NCBI GenBank assembly: GCA_910585815.1
Contig: CAJUFJ010000044.1
Coordinates: forward strand, 1 to 29,458
Direction: 5' to 3'
Length of the DNA: 29,458 nt
From: an uncultured Oscillospiraceae bacterium
GTDB lineage: Bacteria; Bacillota; Clostridia; Oscillospirales; Oscillospiraceae
The position numbers and the translations under genes are program-made. The notes beneath the pieces are model-generated. The model worked only from the letters and a program-made list of their open reading frames with translations, did not search any database and was not told where the DNA came from. Numbering within the stretch: position 1 is the stretch's first letter; each line of letters starts with the position of its first letter. Positions 16,899 to 23,608 of this stretch are shown here, piece after piece.

Positions 16899-17207
16899 AT
16901 GCCTCGCATTCGCAACGAGCCCAACGATTCCATCGACACCCTGTTTCAGGCCGTCCTGTCCCTGCGCGACCTGGACGAGTGCTACCGCTTTTTCGGCGAC
17001 CTGCTCACCGTGCAGGAGCTGGCCGCCTTCGCCCAGCGGCTCCAGGTGGCCCGGATGCTGGCCCAGGGCAAGACCTACGAGGCCATCCGCGCCGAGATTG
17101 CCACCAGCAGCTCCACCATCACCCGGGTGAACACCGAGCTGCGCTACGGCTCCGGCGGCTACAGCATGGTGCTGGAGCGGCTGCAGGGCGCCCCGCCAGG
17201 TAAATAA
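16899..17207 (+). CDS. yerC: YerC/YecD-type TrpR-family regulator
   Basis: 102 residues, the family's usual length. AAAGGAGGG overlaps the stop codon of the preceding gene, and the ATG follows 10 bases after it. An N-terminal helical part (DSIDTLFQAVLSLRDLDECYRFFGDLLT) is followed by the TrpR-like helix-turn-helix (LAQGKTYEAIRAEIATSSSTITRVNTELRYGSGGY). As I recall, regulon reconstructions in Firmicutes link this type (called HisR) to histidine genes, so its place in a hutH operon fits a histidine-responsive repressor. Autoregulation of the operon is likely but no operator was proven. A terminator follows. Confidence 0.88.
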   Translation: MPRIRNEPNDSIDTLFQAVLSLRDLDECYRFFGDLLTVQELAAFAQRLQVARMLAQGKTYEAIRAEIATSSSTITRVNTELRYGSGGYSMVLERLQGAPPGK

Positions 17208-17217
17208 GCGATGAAAG

Positions 17218-17239
17218 AGCCCGCCATCCGGCGGGCTTT
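17218..17239. terminator. Shared terminator between yerC and the LysR gene
   Basis: AGCCCGCC (17218-17225) pairs with GGCGGGCT (17230-17237) around ATCC, between two converging genes. It has short T-runs on both sides (TTCCC on +, CTCTTTC on -). Confidence 0.75.
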
Positions 17240-17241
17240 CC

Positions 17242-18174
17242 CTATTCCTCCAGGATATCCTGGGTGATCTCGATGAACCGCTGGCCAAAGTGGGACAGAT
17301 ACCGGCTTTTCCGGTAGCCGGCCACCAGCTTGCTGAAGGTGGAGGGGTCGGTGAGGGGAAAGAAGTCCACCCCTTCCGAGTCGTGAGGGGGCGTGGGGAT
17401 GGCCCGGAGGAACAGCTCCGGGCAGATGGTGATGCCCACCCCCGCCTGGGCCATGGCCAGGGTGGTGACGGTGTTCTCCGTCTCCAGAATCAGCTGGGGC
17501 TTGAAGTAGTAGCGGCTGAAATACTGGTCTACAATGTTCCGGGTGCGGTTGCCCCGCTTGATGAGGACGAAGGGCAGGTGCTCAAAGGCCTGGATGTCCG
17601 CCCCCTGGGCGTACTGCCGGCGGACCTCCTCCGCCTGGGGGCCAAAGAGCTGGTCGGTAAAGGTGCGGGGCACCACCATCACCAGCCGCTGCTCGGTGAG
17701 GGGGATGGCGGCCACTCCCTCCATGATGATGGGCTGAAAGCAGATAATCAGGTCAGCGCGGCCGTGGGACAGCTCGTCCTCCAGCTGGGTGGAGTTGCCC
17801 TCATAGAGGGAAAACTCCACCTGGGGAAACTCCGCCCGGAACCGGGGCAGGATATCGGGCAGCAGGGCCAGGCCGCAGGTGTGGGAGATGCCCACCCGCA
17901 GCACCCCCAGATACTGCTTGTTGATGTCCCCCACCTTGGTGAGGTACTGGCTGTGCAGGTCCAGAATCTGGGAGGCGGTGTCCACCAGCAGCCCCCCTGC
18001 GTAGGTGAGGGACAGCTTGGGGGAGCGGGTGAACAGCTTCACATCCAGCTCCCGCTCCAGGTTGCCGATGTGGTTGGACAGGGACTGCTGGGAGATGTAC
18101 AGGCGCTCTGCCGCCCGGGTGATGTTCAGCTCCTCCGCCACCATAAGGAAGTACTTTAAATGTTGAAAGTTCAC
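17242..18174 (-). CDS. LysR-family transcription regulator
   Basis: 310 residues with a GTG start (complement of 18172-18174), preceded by AAAGGTGGGG. The N-terminal 60 residues are the winged HTH of LysR regulators (MNFQHLKYFLMVAEELNITRAAERLYISQQSLSNHI). A linker helix and a two-lobed effector domain follow (about 90-300: VGISHTCGLALLPDILPRF; GVGITICPELFLRAI). It is divergent from the 2-hydroxyacid dehydrogenase gene, the usual arrangement with its target. Its own promoter contains a CCACAA-N8-TTGTGG dyad that probably mediates autorepression. The effector cannot be read from sequence. Confidence 0.93.
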   Translation of the reverse strand: MNFQHLKYFLMVAEELNITRAAERLYISQQSLSNHIGNLERELDVKLFTRSPKLSLTYAGGLLVDTASQILDLHSQYLTKVGDINKQYLGVLRVGISHTCGLALLPDILPRFRAEFPQVEFSLYEGNSTQLEDELSHGRADLIICFQPIIMEGVAAIPLTEQRLVMVVPRTFTDQLFGPQAEEVRRQYAQGADIQAFEHLPFVLIKRGNRTRNIVDQYFSRYYFKPQLILETENTVTTLAMAQAGVGITICPELFLRAIPTPPHDSEGVDFFPLTDPSTFSKLVAGYRKSRYLSHFGQRFIEITQDILEE

Positions 18175-18206
18175 AAAAACACCCCACCTTTTTTGGTGTA
18201 TAAGTC

Positions 18207-18235
18207 ATTATACCACAACGAAAAGATTGTGGCAA
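18207..18235 (-). promoter_or_regulatory. LysR promoter with internal operator dyad
   Basis: On the minus strand, TTGCCA (complement of 18230-18235), 17 bases, TATAAT (complement of 18207-18212). The spacer is filled by the inverted repeat CCACAA-N8-TTGTGG (18213-18232), placed to block RNA polymerase when bound. Confidence 0.82.
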
Positions 18236-18253
18236 CCCTCGATAAAAAGATAC

Positions 18254-18282
18254 TTCCCAAAATCATAAAAATATGGCATAAT
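18254..18282 (+). promoter_or_regulatory. Promoter of the 2-hydroxyacid dehydrogenase gene
   Basis: TTCCCA (18254-18259), 17 bases, CATAAT (18277-18282). The weak -35 box and the dyad 22 bases upstream suggest an activator-dependent promoter under the LysR protein. Confidence 0.65.
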
Positions 18283-18350
18283 ATTCAGCAGAGAACGGTA
18301 TGGAACCGGGCTGCGGCCCTAAAATAATCAATAGGAAGGAATGTTGGCTT

Positions 18351-19298
18351 ATGAAATGTCTCATCATCGACGTCGTCTCCCCCGCGATCTCCGAGGAACT
18401 GGGCAAGTATATGGACGTTGCCACCTGCAAGGAGCTCCCCCCCTCCAAGGACGAGCTGAAGGCCGAGATTGGCGACGTGGACGTGCTGATCATGCGGGTG
18501 GACCCCAAGATCGACAAAGAGGTGCTGGACGCCGCCAAGAACCTGAAGGTTATCGGCGTGTGCTCCGTGGGCCTGAACCACATCGACACCAAGTACGCCG
18601 AGGAGAAGGGCGTTAAGGTCTTCAACGCCCCCGGTCTCAACGGCAACGCCGTGGCCGAGCTGACCATCTGCAAGATGCTGGAGCTGTCCCGGCACACCAT
18701 CCCCGCCCACCGGGACGTGACCGTCAACGAGAAGTGGGACAAGTACGCCTTTGTGGGCCGGGAGCTCCGGGGCAAGACCCTGGGCGTGCTGGGCTTCGGC
18801 CGCATCGGCCAGCGTGTGGGCGAGATTGCCCGGGTGTTCGGCATGAAGGTCGTGGCCTACGACCCCTACCTCCCCGCCGAGATCTTCGCCAAGAACGAGG
18901 CCACCTCCATGAGCATCGCCGAGGTTTGCAAGGTATCTGACTATATCACCATCCACATGCCCCTCAACGACGAGACCAAAAACCTCTTTAACGCCAAGTC
19001 CATCGCTGAGATGAAGAACGACGCCGTCGTTCTGAACATGGCCCGGGGCGGCATCGTCAACGAGCAGGACATGTGCGAGGCCCTGAAGGCCGGCAAGATC
19101 GGCGGCTACGCCACCGACGTGCTGGAGAATGAGGTGGCCGGCGACGGCCTCACCGCTGATGCCAGCTTCCGCTCCCCCCTGTTCGACTGCGACAACTTCG
19201 TGGTCTCCCCCCACATCGGCGCTCAGACCGTGGACGCCTCCCGGGATATCGGCGCCCACATCATCAACAAGGTGAAGGAAGCCCTGGAGCTGAACTGA
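18351..19298 (+). CDS. D-isomer-specific 2-hydroxyacid dehydrogenase (SerA-like)
   Basis: 315 residues from MKCLIIDVVSP, with AGGAAGG upstream; 17 additional in-frame codons have no ribosome site and cross the leader. It is an NAD-dependent enzyme that oxidises D-2-hydroxyacids or reduces 2-ketoacids. Seen: dinucleotide loop GFGRIG (148-153) with Asp171 after the second strand, catalytic Arg232 (NMARGGIV), Glu261 (DVLENE) and His288 (SPHIGAQT). It lacks the C-terminal ACT domain of feedback-regulated SerA. The substrate could be 3-phosphoglycerate or another hydroxyacid; there is no serC or serB nearby to support serine synthesis. Control by the divergent LysR protein is likely. A strong terminator makes it monocistronic. 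Confidence 0.88.
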   Translation: MKCLIIDVVSPAISEELGKYMDVATCKELPPSKDELKAEIGDVDVLIMRVDPKIDKEVLDAAKNLKVIGVCSVGLNHIDTKYAEEKGVKVFNAPGLNGNAVAELTICKMLELSRHTIPAHRDVTVNEKWDKYAFVGRELRGKTLGVLGFGRIGQRVGEIARVFGMKVVAYDPYLPAEIFAKNEATSMSIAEVCKVSDYITIHMPLNDETKNLFNAKSIAEMKNDAVVLNMARGGIVNEQDMCEALKAGKIGGYATDVLENEVAGDGLTADASFRSPLFDCDNFVVSPHIGAQTVDASRDIGAHIINKVKEALELN

Positions 19299-19314
19299 AT
19301 CTGTTTCCCTCTCA

Positions 19315-19340
19315 GGGGCCGCCAAAAGCGGCCCCTTTTT
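19315..19340 (+). terminator. Terminator of the dehydrogenase gene
   Basis: GGGGCCGC / GCGGCCCC stem with a CAAAA loop, then five T's. Confidence 0.93.
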
Positions 19341-19360
19341 CGATTTCCAAAAAATTACGG

Positions 19361-19390
19361 TTGAGCCCGGCGGGGACTTCGTGTTATACT
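19361..19390 (+). promoter_or_regulatory. Promoter of the SLH-GH25 gene
   Basis: TTGAGC (19361-19366), 18 bases, TATACT (19385-19390), 62 bases before the ATG. Confidence 0.7.
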
Positions 19391-19452
19391 GACCAGGTAC
19401 GACAAATGGGAAATCCTTCCCCCAAACACCGACATAGAGAGCGAGGCACATC

Positions 19453-20844
19453 ATGAAAAAACGATCCCTGGCCGCCGGCCTGGCGCTGGCGCTGTCCCTG
19501 AGCCTGACCCCCCTTCAGGCCGCCAACACCACCTATCTGGACGTGGACCGCACGGTCTGGTACTCCACCCCCATCGCCTTCTGCCAGCAACACCTGCTGA
19601 TGGATGGCCCCTCCCAGAGGAGCTTTGCCCCCGAGGAGCCCCTCACCCGGGCAGTCCTGGCCGAGGCCCTCTACCGGCTGGAGGGCTCCCCCGCCCTGGA
19701 GGAGTCCGACGAGCTGCCCTTTACCGACGTAGCCGGCCACCCCAACCTGCCCGCCATCCGCTGGGCTAAGGAAAACGGCGTGGTCAGCGGCTATGAGGAC
19801 GGCACCTTCCGGCCGGAGAGCTCCATCACCCGGGAGGAGATTGCCGTCCTCCTCTGGACCAACCGGGCGCAGCAGCAGCCCGCCGGCCAGGCCCCCTACA
19901 CCGACCGGGATGCGGTGTCCGACTGGGCCCTCCCCGCGGTGGAGTGGGCCTATGAGGCCAAGATGATGGCGGGTAACACCGACGGCACCTTCCTGCCCCG
20001 GAACAACACTACCCGGGCGGAGGGGGCCACCATCGTGATGAACTACGCCAAGGCCTTCTACGGCATGACCTACGGCTACCCCCTGCCCGCCCCCCGGACC
20101 ATCCGCTCCAACACCTATAACAACGAGCTCTACCAGCTGGACCAGGAGACGGGCTACCTCTCCTACCTGGGGACCTCCGCTGTCCGGGGCATCGACGTCT
20201 CCGCCCACCAGAAGGTGATCGACTGGAGCCGGGTGGCCGCCACCGGGATGCGCTTTGCCATGGTCCGGGCGGGCTACCGGGGCTACACCCAGGGCACCAT
20301 CCAGAAGGACGAGTACTTCGACGCCAACATGTCCGGCGCCCTGGCCAACGGCATGGAGGTGGGGGTCTACTTCTTCTCCCAGGCCCTCACCCCCGCCGAG
20401 GCGGAGGAGGAGGCCTATCAGCTGCTGGAGTGGATGGAGCCTTACCGCGTCACCTACCCGGTGGTCTTCGACTGGGAGGAGCAGGACAAGGAGGATTCCC
20501 GCACCCAGGGCTGCGACGGCAACACCGTCACCGCCTGTGCCCTGGCCTTCTGTAAGGTGATTGAGGACGCGGGCTACATACCCATGACCTACGGCAGCCC
20601 CCGTAAGGTGTATAACGGCGGCCTGGCCCTGGAGTATTTGCAGGACTACCCCTTCTGGCTGGCCCACTACACCATCGACACCGCCCCCACCAGCTTCCGC
20701 TACCACTACAGCATGTGGCAGTACTCCAGCAGCGGCGCGGTGGACGGCATCGACGGCCGGGTGGACCTGAACATCTGCCTTGTCCCCAGGTGGGCCGACT
20801 GGAACTATACCGAGCCGGATTACAGCTGGCTTATGCCCCGCTGA
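19453..20844 (+). CDS. SLH-anchored GH25 lysozyme
   Basis: 463 residues. The signal peptide (MKKRSLAAGLALALSLSLTP) is cleaved near LQA-A. Three SLH repeats follow (about 27-80, 86-139, 147-200; TRAVLAEALYRL, ITREEIAVLLW, TTRAEGATIVMNYA), which hold the protein on cell-wall polymer. A short linker leads to a GH25 muramidase domain (about 246-445) with the start motif RGIDVSAHQ (Asp248), the catalytic Asp340-Trp-Glu342 and the closing DGIDGRVDLNI. It should cut the glycan between N-acetylmuramate and N-acetylglucosamine, acting in wall remodelling of its own cell. The SLH-first layout differs from phage lysins, which usually bind at the C-terminus. It is transcribed from its own promoter. Confidence 0.93.
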   Translation: MKKRSLAAGLALALSLSLTPLQAANTTYLDVDRTVWYSTPIAFCQQHLLMDGPSQRSFAPEEPLTRAVLAEALYRLEGSPALEESDELPFTDVAGHPNLPAIRWAKENGVVSGYEDGTFRPESSITREEIAVLLWTNRAQQQPAGQAPYTDRDAVSDWALPAVEWAYEAKMMAGNTDGTFLPRNNTTRAEGATIVMNYAKAFYGMTYGYPLPAPRTIRSNTYNNELYQLDQETGYLSYLGTSAVRGIDVSAHQKVIDWSRVAATGMRFAMVRAGYRGYTQGTIQKDEYFDANMSGALANGMEVGVYFFSQALTPAEAEEEAYQLLEWMEPYRVTYPVVFDWEEQDKEDSRTQGCDGNTVTACALAFCKVIEDAGYIPMTYGSPRKVYNGGLALEYLQDYPFWLAHYTIDTAPTSFRYHYSMWQYSSSGAVDGIDGRVDLNICLVPRWADWNYTEPDYSWLMPR

Positions 20845-20848
20845 GCCC

Positions 20849-20869
20849 TTCGCAACCAGCGGTTGCGAA
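20849..20869 (+). promoter_or_regulatory. Operator-like palindrome upstream of the first HTH-membrane gene
   Basis: TTCGCAACC-AGC-GGTTGCGAA is a perfect 9+3+9 inverted repeat just after the lysozyme stop. It lacks a T-run on the + strand, so it is a poor terminator for that gene. The half-site CGCAAC recurs at 20894-20899 and before the next HTH gene. Confidence 0.55.
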
Positions 20870-20944
20870 AAGTTCCAGCCCTCCCTGGTGGACCGCAACC
20901 GCCTTTTCTGTTAAGCTGGGGCCATAATAAAGGAGGTATCCCGC

Positions 20945-21607
20945 ATGAAGCTGAACGAAAAGATTGCCTACTACCGCCGGCAGGGCAAGCTGTCCCAGGA
21001 GGAGCTGGCCGCCCGGGTGGGGGTGTCCCGCCAGGCCGTCAGTAAATGGGAGCTGGGCGAAGCGGCCCCGGACATCAACAAGCTGCTGGCCCTGGCCAGG
21101 GCCTTCGGCGTGACCACCGACCACCTGCTGGACGAGGGGGCGGAGCCGGAGCGGCCCGCGTCTCCGCCTACGGCCCAGGAGCCCTCCGCGCCCCCGCCGC
21201 CCCCTCAGGCCGCGCCGGGGGCCGGCCTCCCCGGCTTTATCGGGCGGATGGTCCGCCGGTGGGGCTGGCTGGCCGGGGTGTACATCGCCCTCCAGGGGCT
21301 GGGTGTGACCCTGGTGGGAGCCCTGGCCCGGTGGGGATTCGGGAGCATGTTCCGTACTAAGAACCAGCTGATGGGCGGAATGGGCGGCTTTGGCCTCTCC
21401 GGCGGCTGGACCTATGACGGCCCGCCGGAGCTGGAGGGGGCGGTTATGGAGGCACTGGGCGTCGCACCCCAGGCAACCCCCTTTTCCGGGTTTGAGAGCT
21501 TTGTCATGGGTTTTGCCACCGTCATCCTGCTGATTGGCATTGTGATGATTGTGGGCGGACTGATTCTGGCCTATGTGCTGTGGAAACAGGGCAAAAAGGG
21601 GGATTAA
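20945..21607 (+). CDS. XRE-family HTH regulator with membrane domain (1)
   Basis: 220 residues; AAAGGAGGT lies 7 bases before the ATG. The N-terminal 60 residues are a Cro/C1-type HTH (LSQEELAARVGVSRQAVSKWELGEAAPD). A Pro/Ala-rich linker (about 67-98) leads to a hydrophobic segment (about 107-127) and a second near the C-terminus (about 188-212: FATVILLIGIVMIVGGLILAYVL). A Gly/Met-rich stretch (MGGMGGFGLSGG) lies between them. It is likely a membrane-tethered DNA-binding protein. It is followed 119 bases later by a second protein of the same kind, and the two share CGCAAC half-sites upstream. The signal is unknown. Confidence 0.85.
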   Translation: MKLNEKIAYYRRQGKLSQEELAARVGVSRQAVSKWELGEAAPDINKLLALARAFGVTTDHLLDEGAEPERPASPPTAQEPSAPPPPPQAAPGAGLPGFIGRMVRRWGWLAGVYIALQGLGVTLVGALARWGFGSMFRTKNQLMGGMGGFGLSGGWTYDGPPELEGAVMEALGVAPQATPFSGFESFVMGFATVILLIGIVMIVGGLILAYVLWKQGKKGD

Positions 21608-21614
21608 ACCCCCG

Positions 21615-21672
21615 CGCAACTGAAAGTTGACAGGAAAATCTCCAAACGCAACACAAAATCGGTGGAGTTGCG
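21615..21672 (+). promoter_or_regulatory. Operator-like half-sites upstream of the second HTH-membrane gene
   Basis: CGCAAC occurs at 21615-21620 and 21647-21652, and its inverse GTTGCG at 21667-21672. The latter two form an inverted pair with a 14-base gap. A possible -10 TATGCT lies at 21686-21691. Confidence 0.45.
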
Positions 21673-21726
21673 GGCGGTGTTGGGGTATGCTGAGGCCATC
21701 CCAAACCCAAGGAGGTACATGTAAAC

Positions 21727-22623
21727 ATGGCATTTTCCGACAACCTGCAATATCTCCGTACCCGCCGGGGCCAGACCCAGGAGCAGCTGGCCGAGGTGCT
21801 GGAGGTCTCCCGCCAGAGCGTGAGCAAATGGGAGAGCGCCCAGAGCTACCCGGAGATGGACACCATCCTGCGCATCTGCGACCTGTATCAGGTGGACCTG
21901 GACACCCTGATGCGGGGCAGCGTGGAGGACAGCCTGGTGGAGGACACCACCCGGTACGACAAATTTATGAACCGCTTCGCCCGGCGGATGGCCTTCGCCA
22001 TCGGGGGCATCATCGCCGGGGTGGGCCTGTGCGGCCTGCTGGAGGCGAAGGGAGTTGACGAGTACCGTACCTCCGCCACTCTGCTGCTGATTATCGCAGT
22101 GTGCGTGGTGGTGATGGTAGTCAGCTGCCTGCAAAACGACAACTTCCGCAAAACCTACCCGGTAATCTCCGACTTCTACACCCAGGAGCAGCGGCAGGCC
22201 TTCCGGCAGAAATTCGTCTGGTTCATCGCCGGGGGCGTGGGGGCCATCCTCTTTGACGTGGCCCTGCTGATGCTGTTTTTCTCCAGATTCCCCGAGGAGG
22301 AGCCCTTTGAGTCCTACGCCATATCCATTTTCCTGCTTATCGTAGCCGGGGCGGTGACCGCCTTTGTCTACGCCGGTATCCAGGAGGAGAAGTACAAAAT
22401 CGACGAGTACAACCGGGACAACAATCCCACCCCGGAGGTGAAAAAGCGCAAGGGCCTTATCAACACCATCTGCGGGACGCTGATGGTGACCACCGCCGCC
22501 CTCTACGTGGGCCTGGGCCTGGCCCTGGACCTGTGGCGCACCGCCTGGTGGGTCTTCGCCGTGGCCGGTATCCTGTGCGCCGTGGTCTACATCGTGCTGG
22601 ACCCCTACCGGAATGAGAACTGA
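21727..22623 (+). CDS. XRE-family HTH regulator with membrane domain (2)
   Basis: 298 residues; AAGGAGG lies 11 bases before the chosen ATG. The N-terminal HTH (QTQEQLAEVLEVSRQSVSKWESAQSYPEMD) is followed by about six hydrophobic segments (roughly 88-105, 115-133, 163-185, 198-216, 244-265 and 271-288). A charged stretch with ISDFYTQEQRQAFRQK sits between segments two and three. This HTH-plus-multispanning layout is common in clostridia and its signal is mostly unknown. A second ATG at 21719, closer to the ribosome site, is followed at once by TAA and cannot start this protein. The gene is followed by a 600-base repeat-rich gap. Confidence 0.86.
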   Translation: MAFSDNLQYLRTRRGQTQEQLAEVLEVSRQSVSKWESAQSYPEMDTILRICDLYQVDLDTLMRGSVEDSLVEDTTRYDKFMNRFARRMAFAIGGIIAGVGLCGLLEAKGVDEYRTSATLLLIIAVCVVVMVVSCLQNDNFRKTYPVISDFYTQEQRQAFRQKFVWFIAGGVGAILFDVALLMLFFSRFPEEEPFESYAISIFLLIVAGAVTAFVYAGIQEEKYKIDEYNRDNNPTPEVKKRKGLINTICGTLMVTTAALYVGLGLALDLWRTAWWVFAVAGILCAVVYIVLDPYRNEN

Positions 22624-22647
22624 AGCCCTCGCCAAAGAACGCACCAA

Positions 22648-22805
22648 AAAGCCTTCCCCCTTTAAGGGGGAAGGTGGCACGGCCGAAGGCCGTGACGGAT
22701 GAGGGTGCGGCGGGCTTTTGCCTCTTACCGTAAGAACCGCTTACCCGCCCCGCCCCCTCATCCGCCCCCTTCGGGGGCACCTTCCCCCCGGAGGGTGGAA
22801 GGCTT
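22648..22805. repeat. MITE-like palindromic element, copy 2
   Basis: 158 bp with the same plan as 4955-5122: AAAGCCTTCCCCC at the left, GGTGGAAGGCTT at the right, inner arms GACGGATGAGGG and CCCTCATCCG, and a CACGGCCGAAGGCCGTG hairpin. The middle (about 50 bp) is similar in length but diverged. It lies 24 bases after the HTH-membrane gene. Confidence 0.82.
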
Positions 22806-22896
22806 GCCCTGCGGGGGACGGAGGGATAGGCTCCTTTTCCCCGCAAGGGGGACGCCGCATCCGTAAGGCGGCAAAGCCGCCAACGGCTGCGCAGTG
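22806..22896. other. Repeat-flanking spacer without a gene
   Basis: A short GC-rich stretch with small hairpins (CCCTGCGGGG; GGCGGC/GCCGCC). I see no start codon with a ribosome site and no family signal. Confidence 0.4.
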
Positions 22897-23059
22897 AAAG
22901 GAGCTGTCAGCCGCAGGCTGACTGAGGATTGTATTTTGCCGAAGGCAAAATGTATGAAATAATCCTAATCTTTGTTTACTTCGTATGTTTTGCTTCGCAA
23001 AACGCAATCCTCCGCCCCAGTGTGCCCACTGGGGCACCTCCTTTCTAAAGGAGGCTTTT
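22897..23059. repeat. Diverged relative of the MITE-like family
   Basis: It begins AAAGGAGCTGTCAGCC and ends CCTCCTTTCTAAAGGAGGCT. Its right half CCGCCCCAGTGTGCCCACTG matches copy 1 almost base for base, while its left half matches the GCTGTCAGCC...GGCTGACTGAGG arm of the elements beside metG. It therefore looks like a mosaic of the two families. The centre is AT-rich with a TTTTGC/GCAAAA hairpin pair. Confidence 0.7.
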
Positions 23060-23164
23060 GGCGCCCTCTGTCTCGCTGCTACTTCTTTGACAAGCTGAAC
23101 AGCTCCCTTTGCGGGGGCTGTTTTCATTTCTCCAAAAAAATTTCTCCAGACGATCGGAATAGTC

Positions 23165-23193
23165 TTGACAGGGACGGACTACTGTGATAGTAT
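23165..23193 (+). promoter_or_regulatory. Promoter of the blaI-M56 operon
   Basis: TTGACA (23165-23170), 17 bases, TAGTAT (23188-23193), overlapped by operator site 1. Confidence 0.75.
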
Positions 23194-23215
23194 AAATATA
23201 AACTATCGCGATAGT
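23178..23215 (+). promoter_or_regulatory. Paired BlaI-type operators
   Basis: ACTACTGTGATAGT (23178-23191) overlaps the -10 box, and the perfect palindrome ACTATCGCGATAGT (23202-23215) lies in the early transcript. Their centres are 24 bases apart, so two repressor dimers could sit near the same DNA face. Confidence 0.78.
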
Positions 23216-23235
23216 CTGGATAAGGAGGCCTGTTT

Positions 23236-23598
23236 ATGGACACGAAGCTGTTTGATTCCGAGCGCAAGGTGATGGAGGTGCTGTGGGAGGCGGACGCGCC
23301 CCTCACCGCCAGGGAGATCGCCCTCCGGCTGGGCGAGACGGTGGGTTGGAACAAAAACACCACCTACACCGTTATTAAAAAGTGCATCGACAAGGGGGCC
23401 ATCCAGCGGAGGGAGCCCAATTTCCAGTGCCTCCCCCTGGTCCGCCGGGAGGAGGCCCAGACCGCCGCTGCCGTGGAGCTGGTGGACAAGGTCTTTGACG
23501 GCTCGGCCAGCCTGCTGTTTGCCTCCCTCCTCAGCGGCCGGCAATTGCCCCCGGAGGAAATTCAGCGGCTCCGGGCGCTGATCGACGAGCTGGAATGA
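23236..23598 (+). CDS. blaI: BlaI/MecI-family repressor
   Basis: 120 residues, with AAGGAGG upstream. Winged-helix repressor of the penicillinase-repressor family: LFDSERKVMEVLWEADAPLTAREI, then the recognition region TVGWNKNTTYTVIKKCIDKGAIQR, and a helical dimer domain (about 75-120). In relatives it represses its own operon until the partner M56 protease causes it to be cut. It sits 10 bases before that protease and just after two matching palindromes. No beta-lactamase lies nearby, so the regulated genes may be only this operon or distant ones. Family and pairing are sure; the biological signal is open. Confidence 0.93.
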   Translation: MDTKLFDSERKVMEVLWEADAPLTAREIALRLGETVGWNKNTTYTVIKKCIDKGAIQRREPNFQCLPLVRREEAQTAAAVELVDKVFDGSASLLFASLLSGRQLPPEEIQRLRALIDELE

Positions 23599-23608
23599 GG
23601 TGGCCGAC

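Noticed and set aside
17242..17288. Antisense overlap between the yerC-like gene and the LysR gene
   Set aside because: The two converge with a shared hairpin and 34 bases between stops; the overlapping minus-strand frame at 16893-17288 is a shadow.
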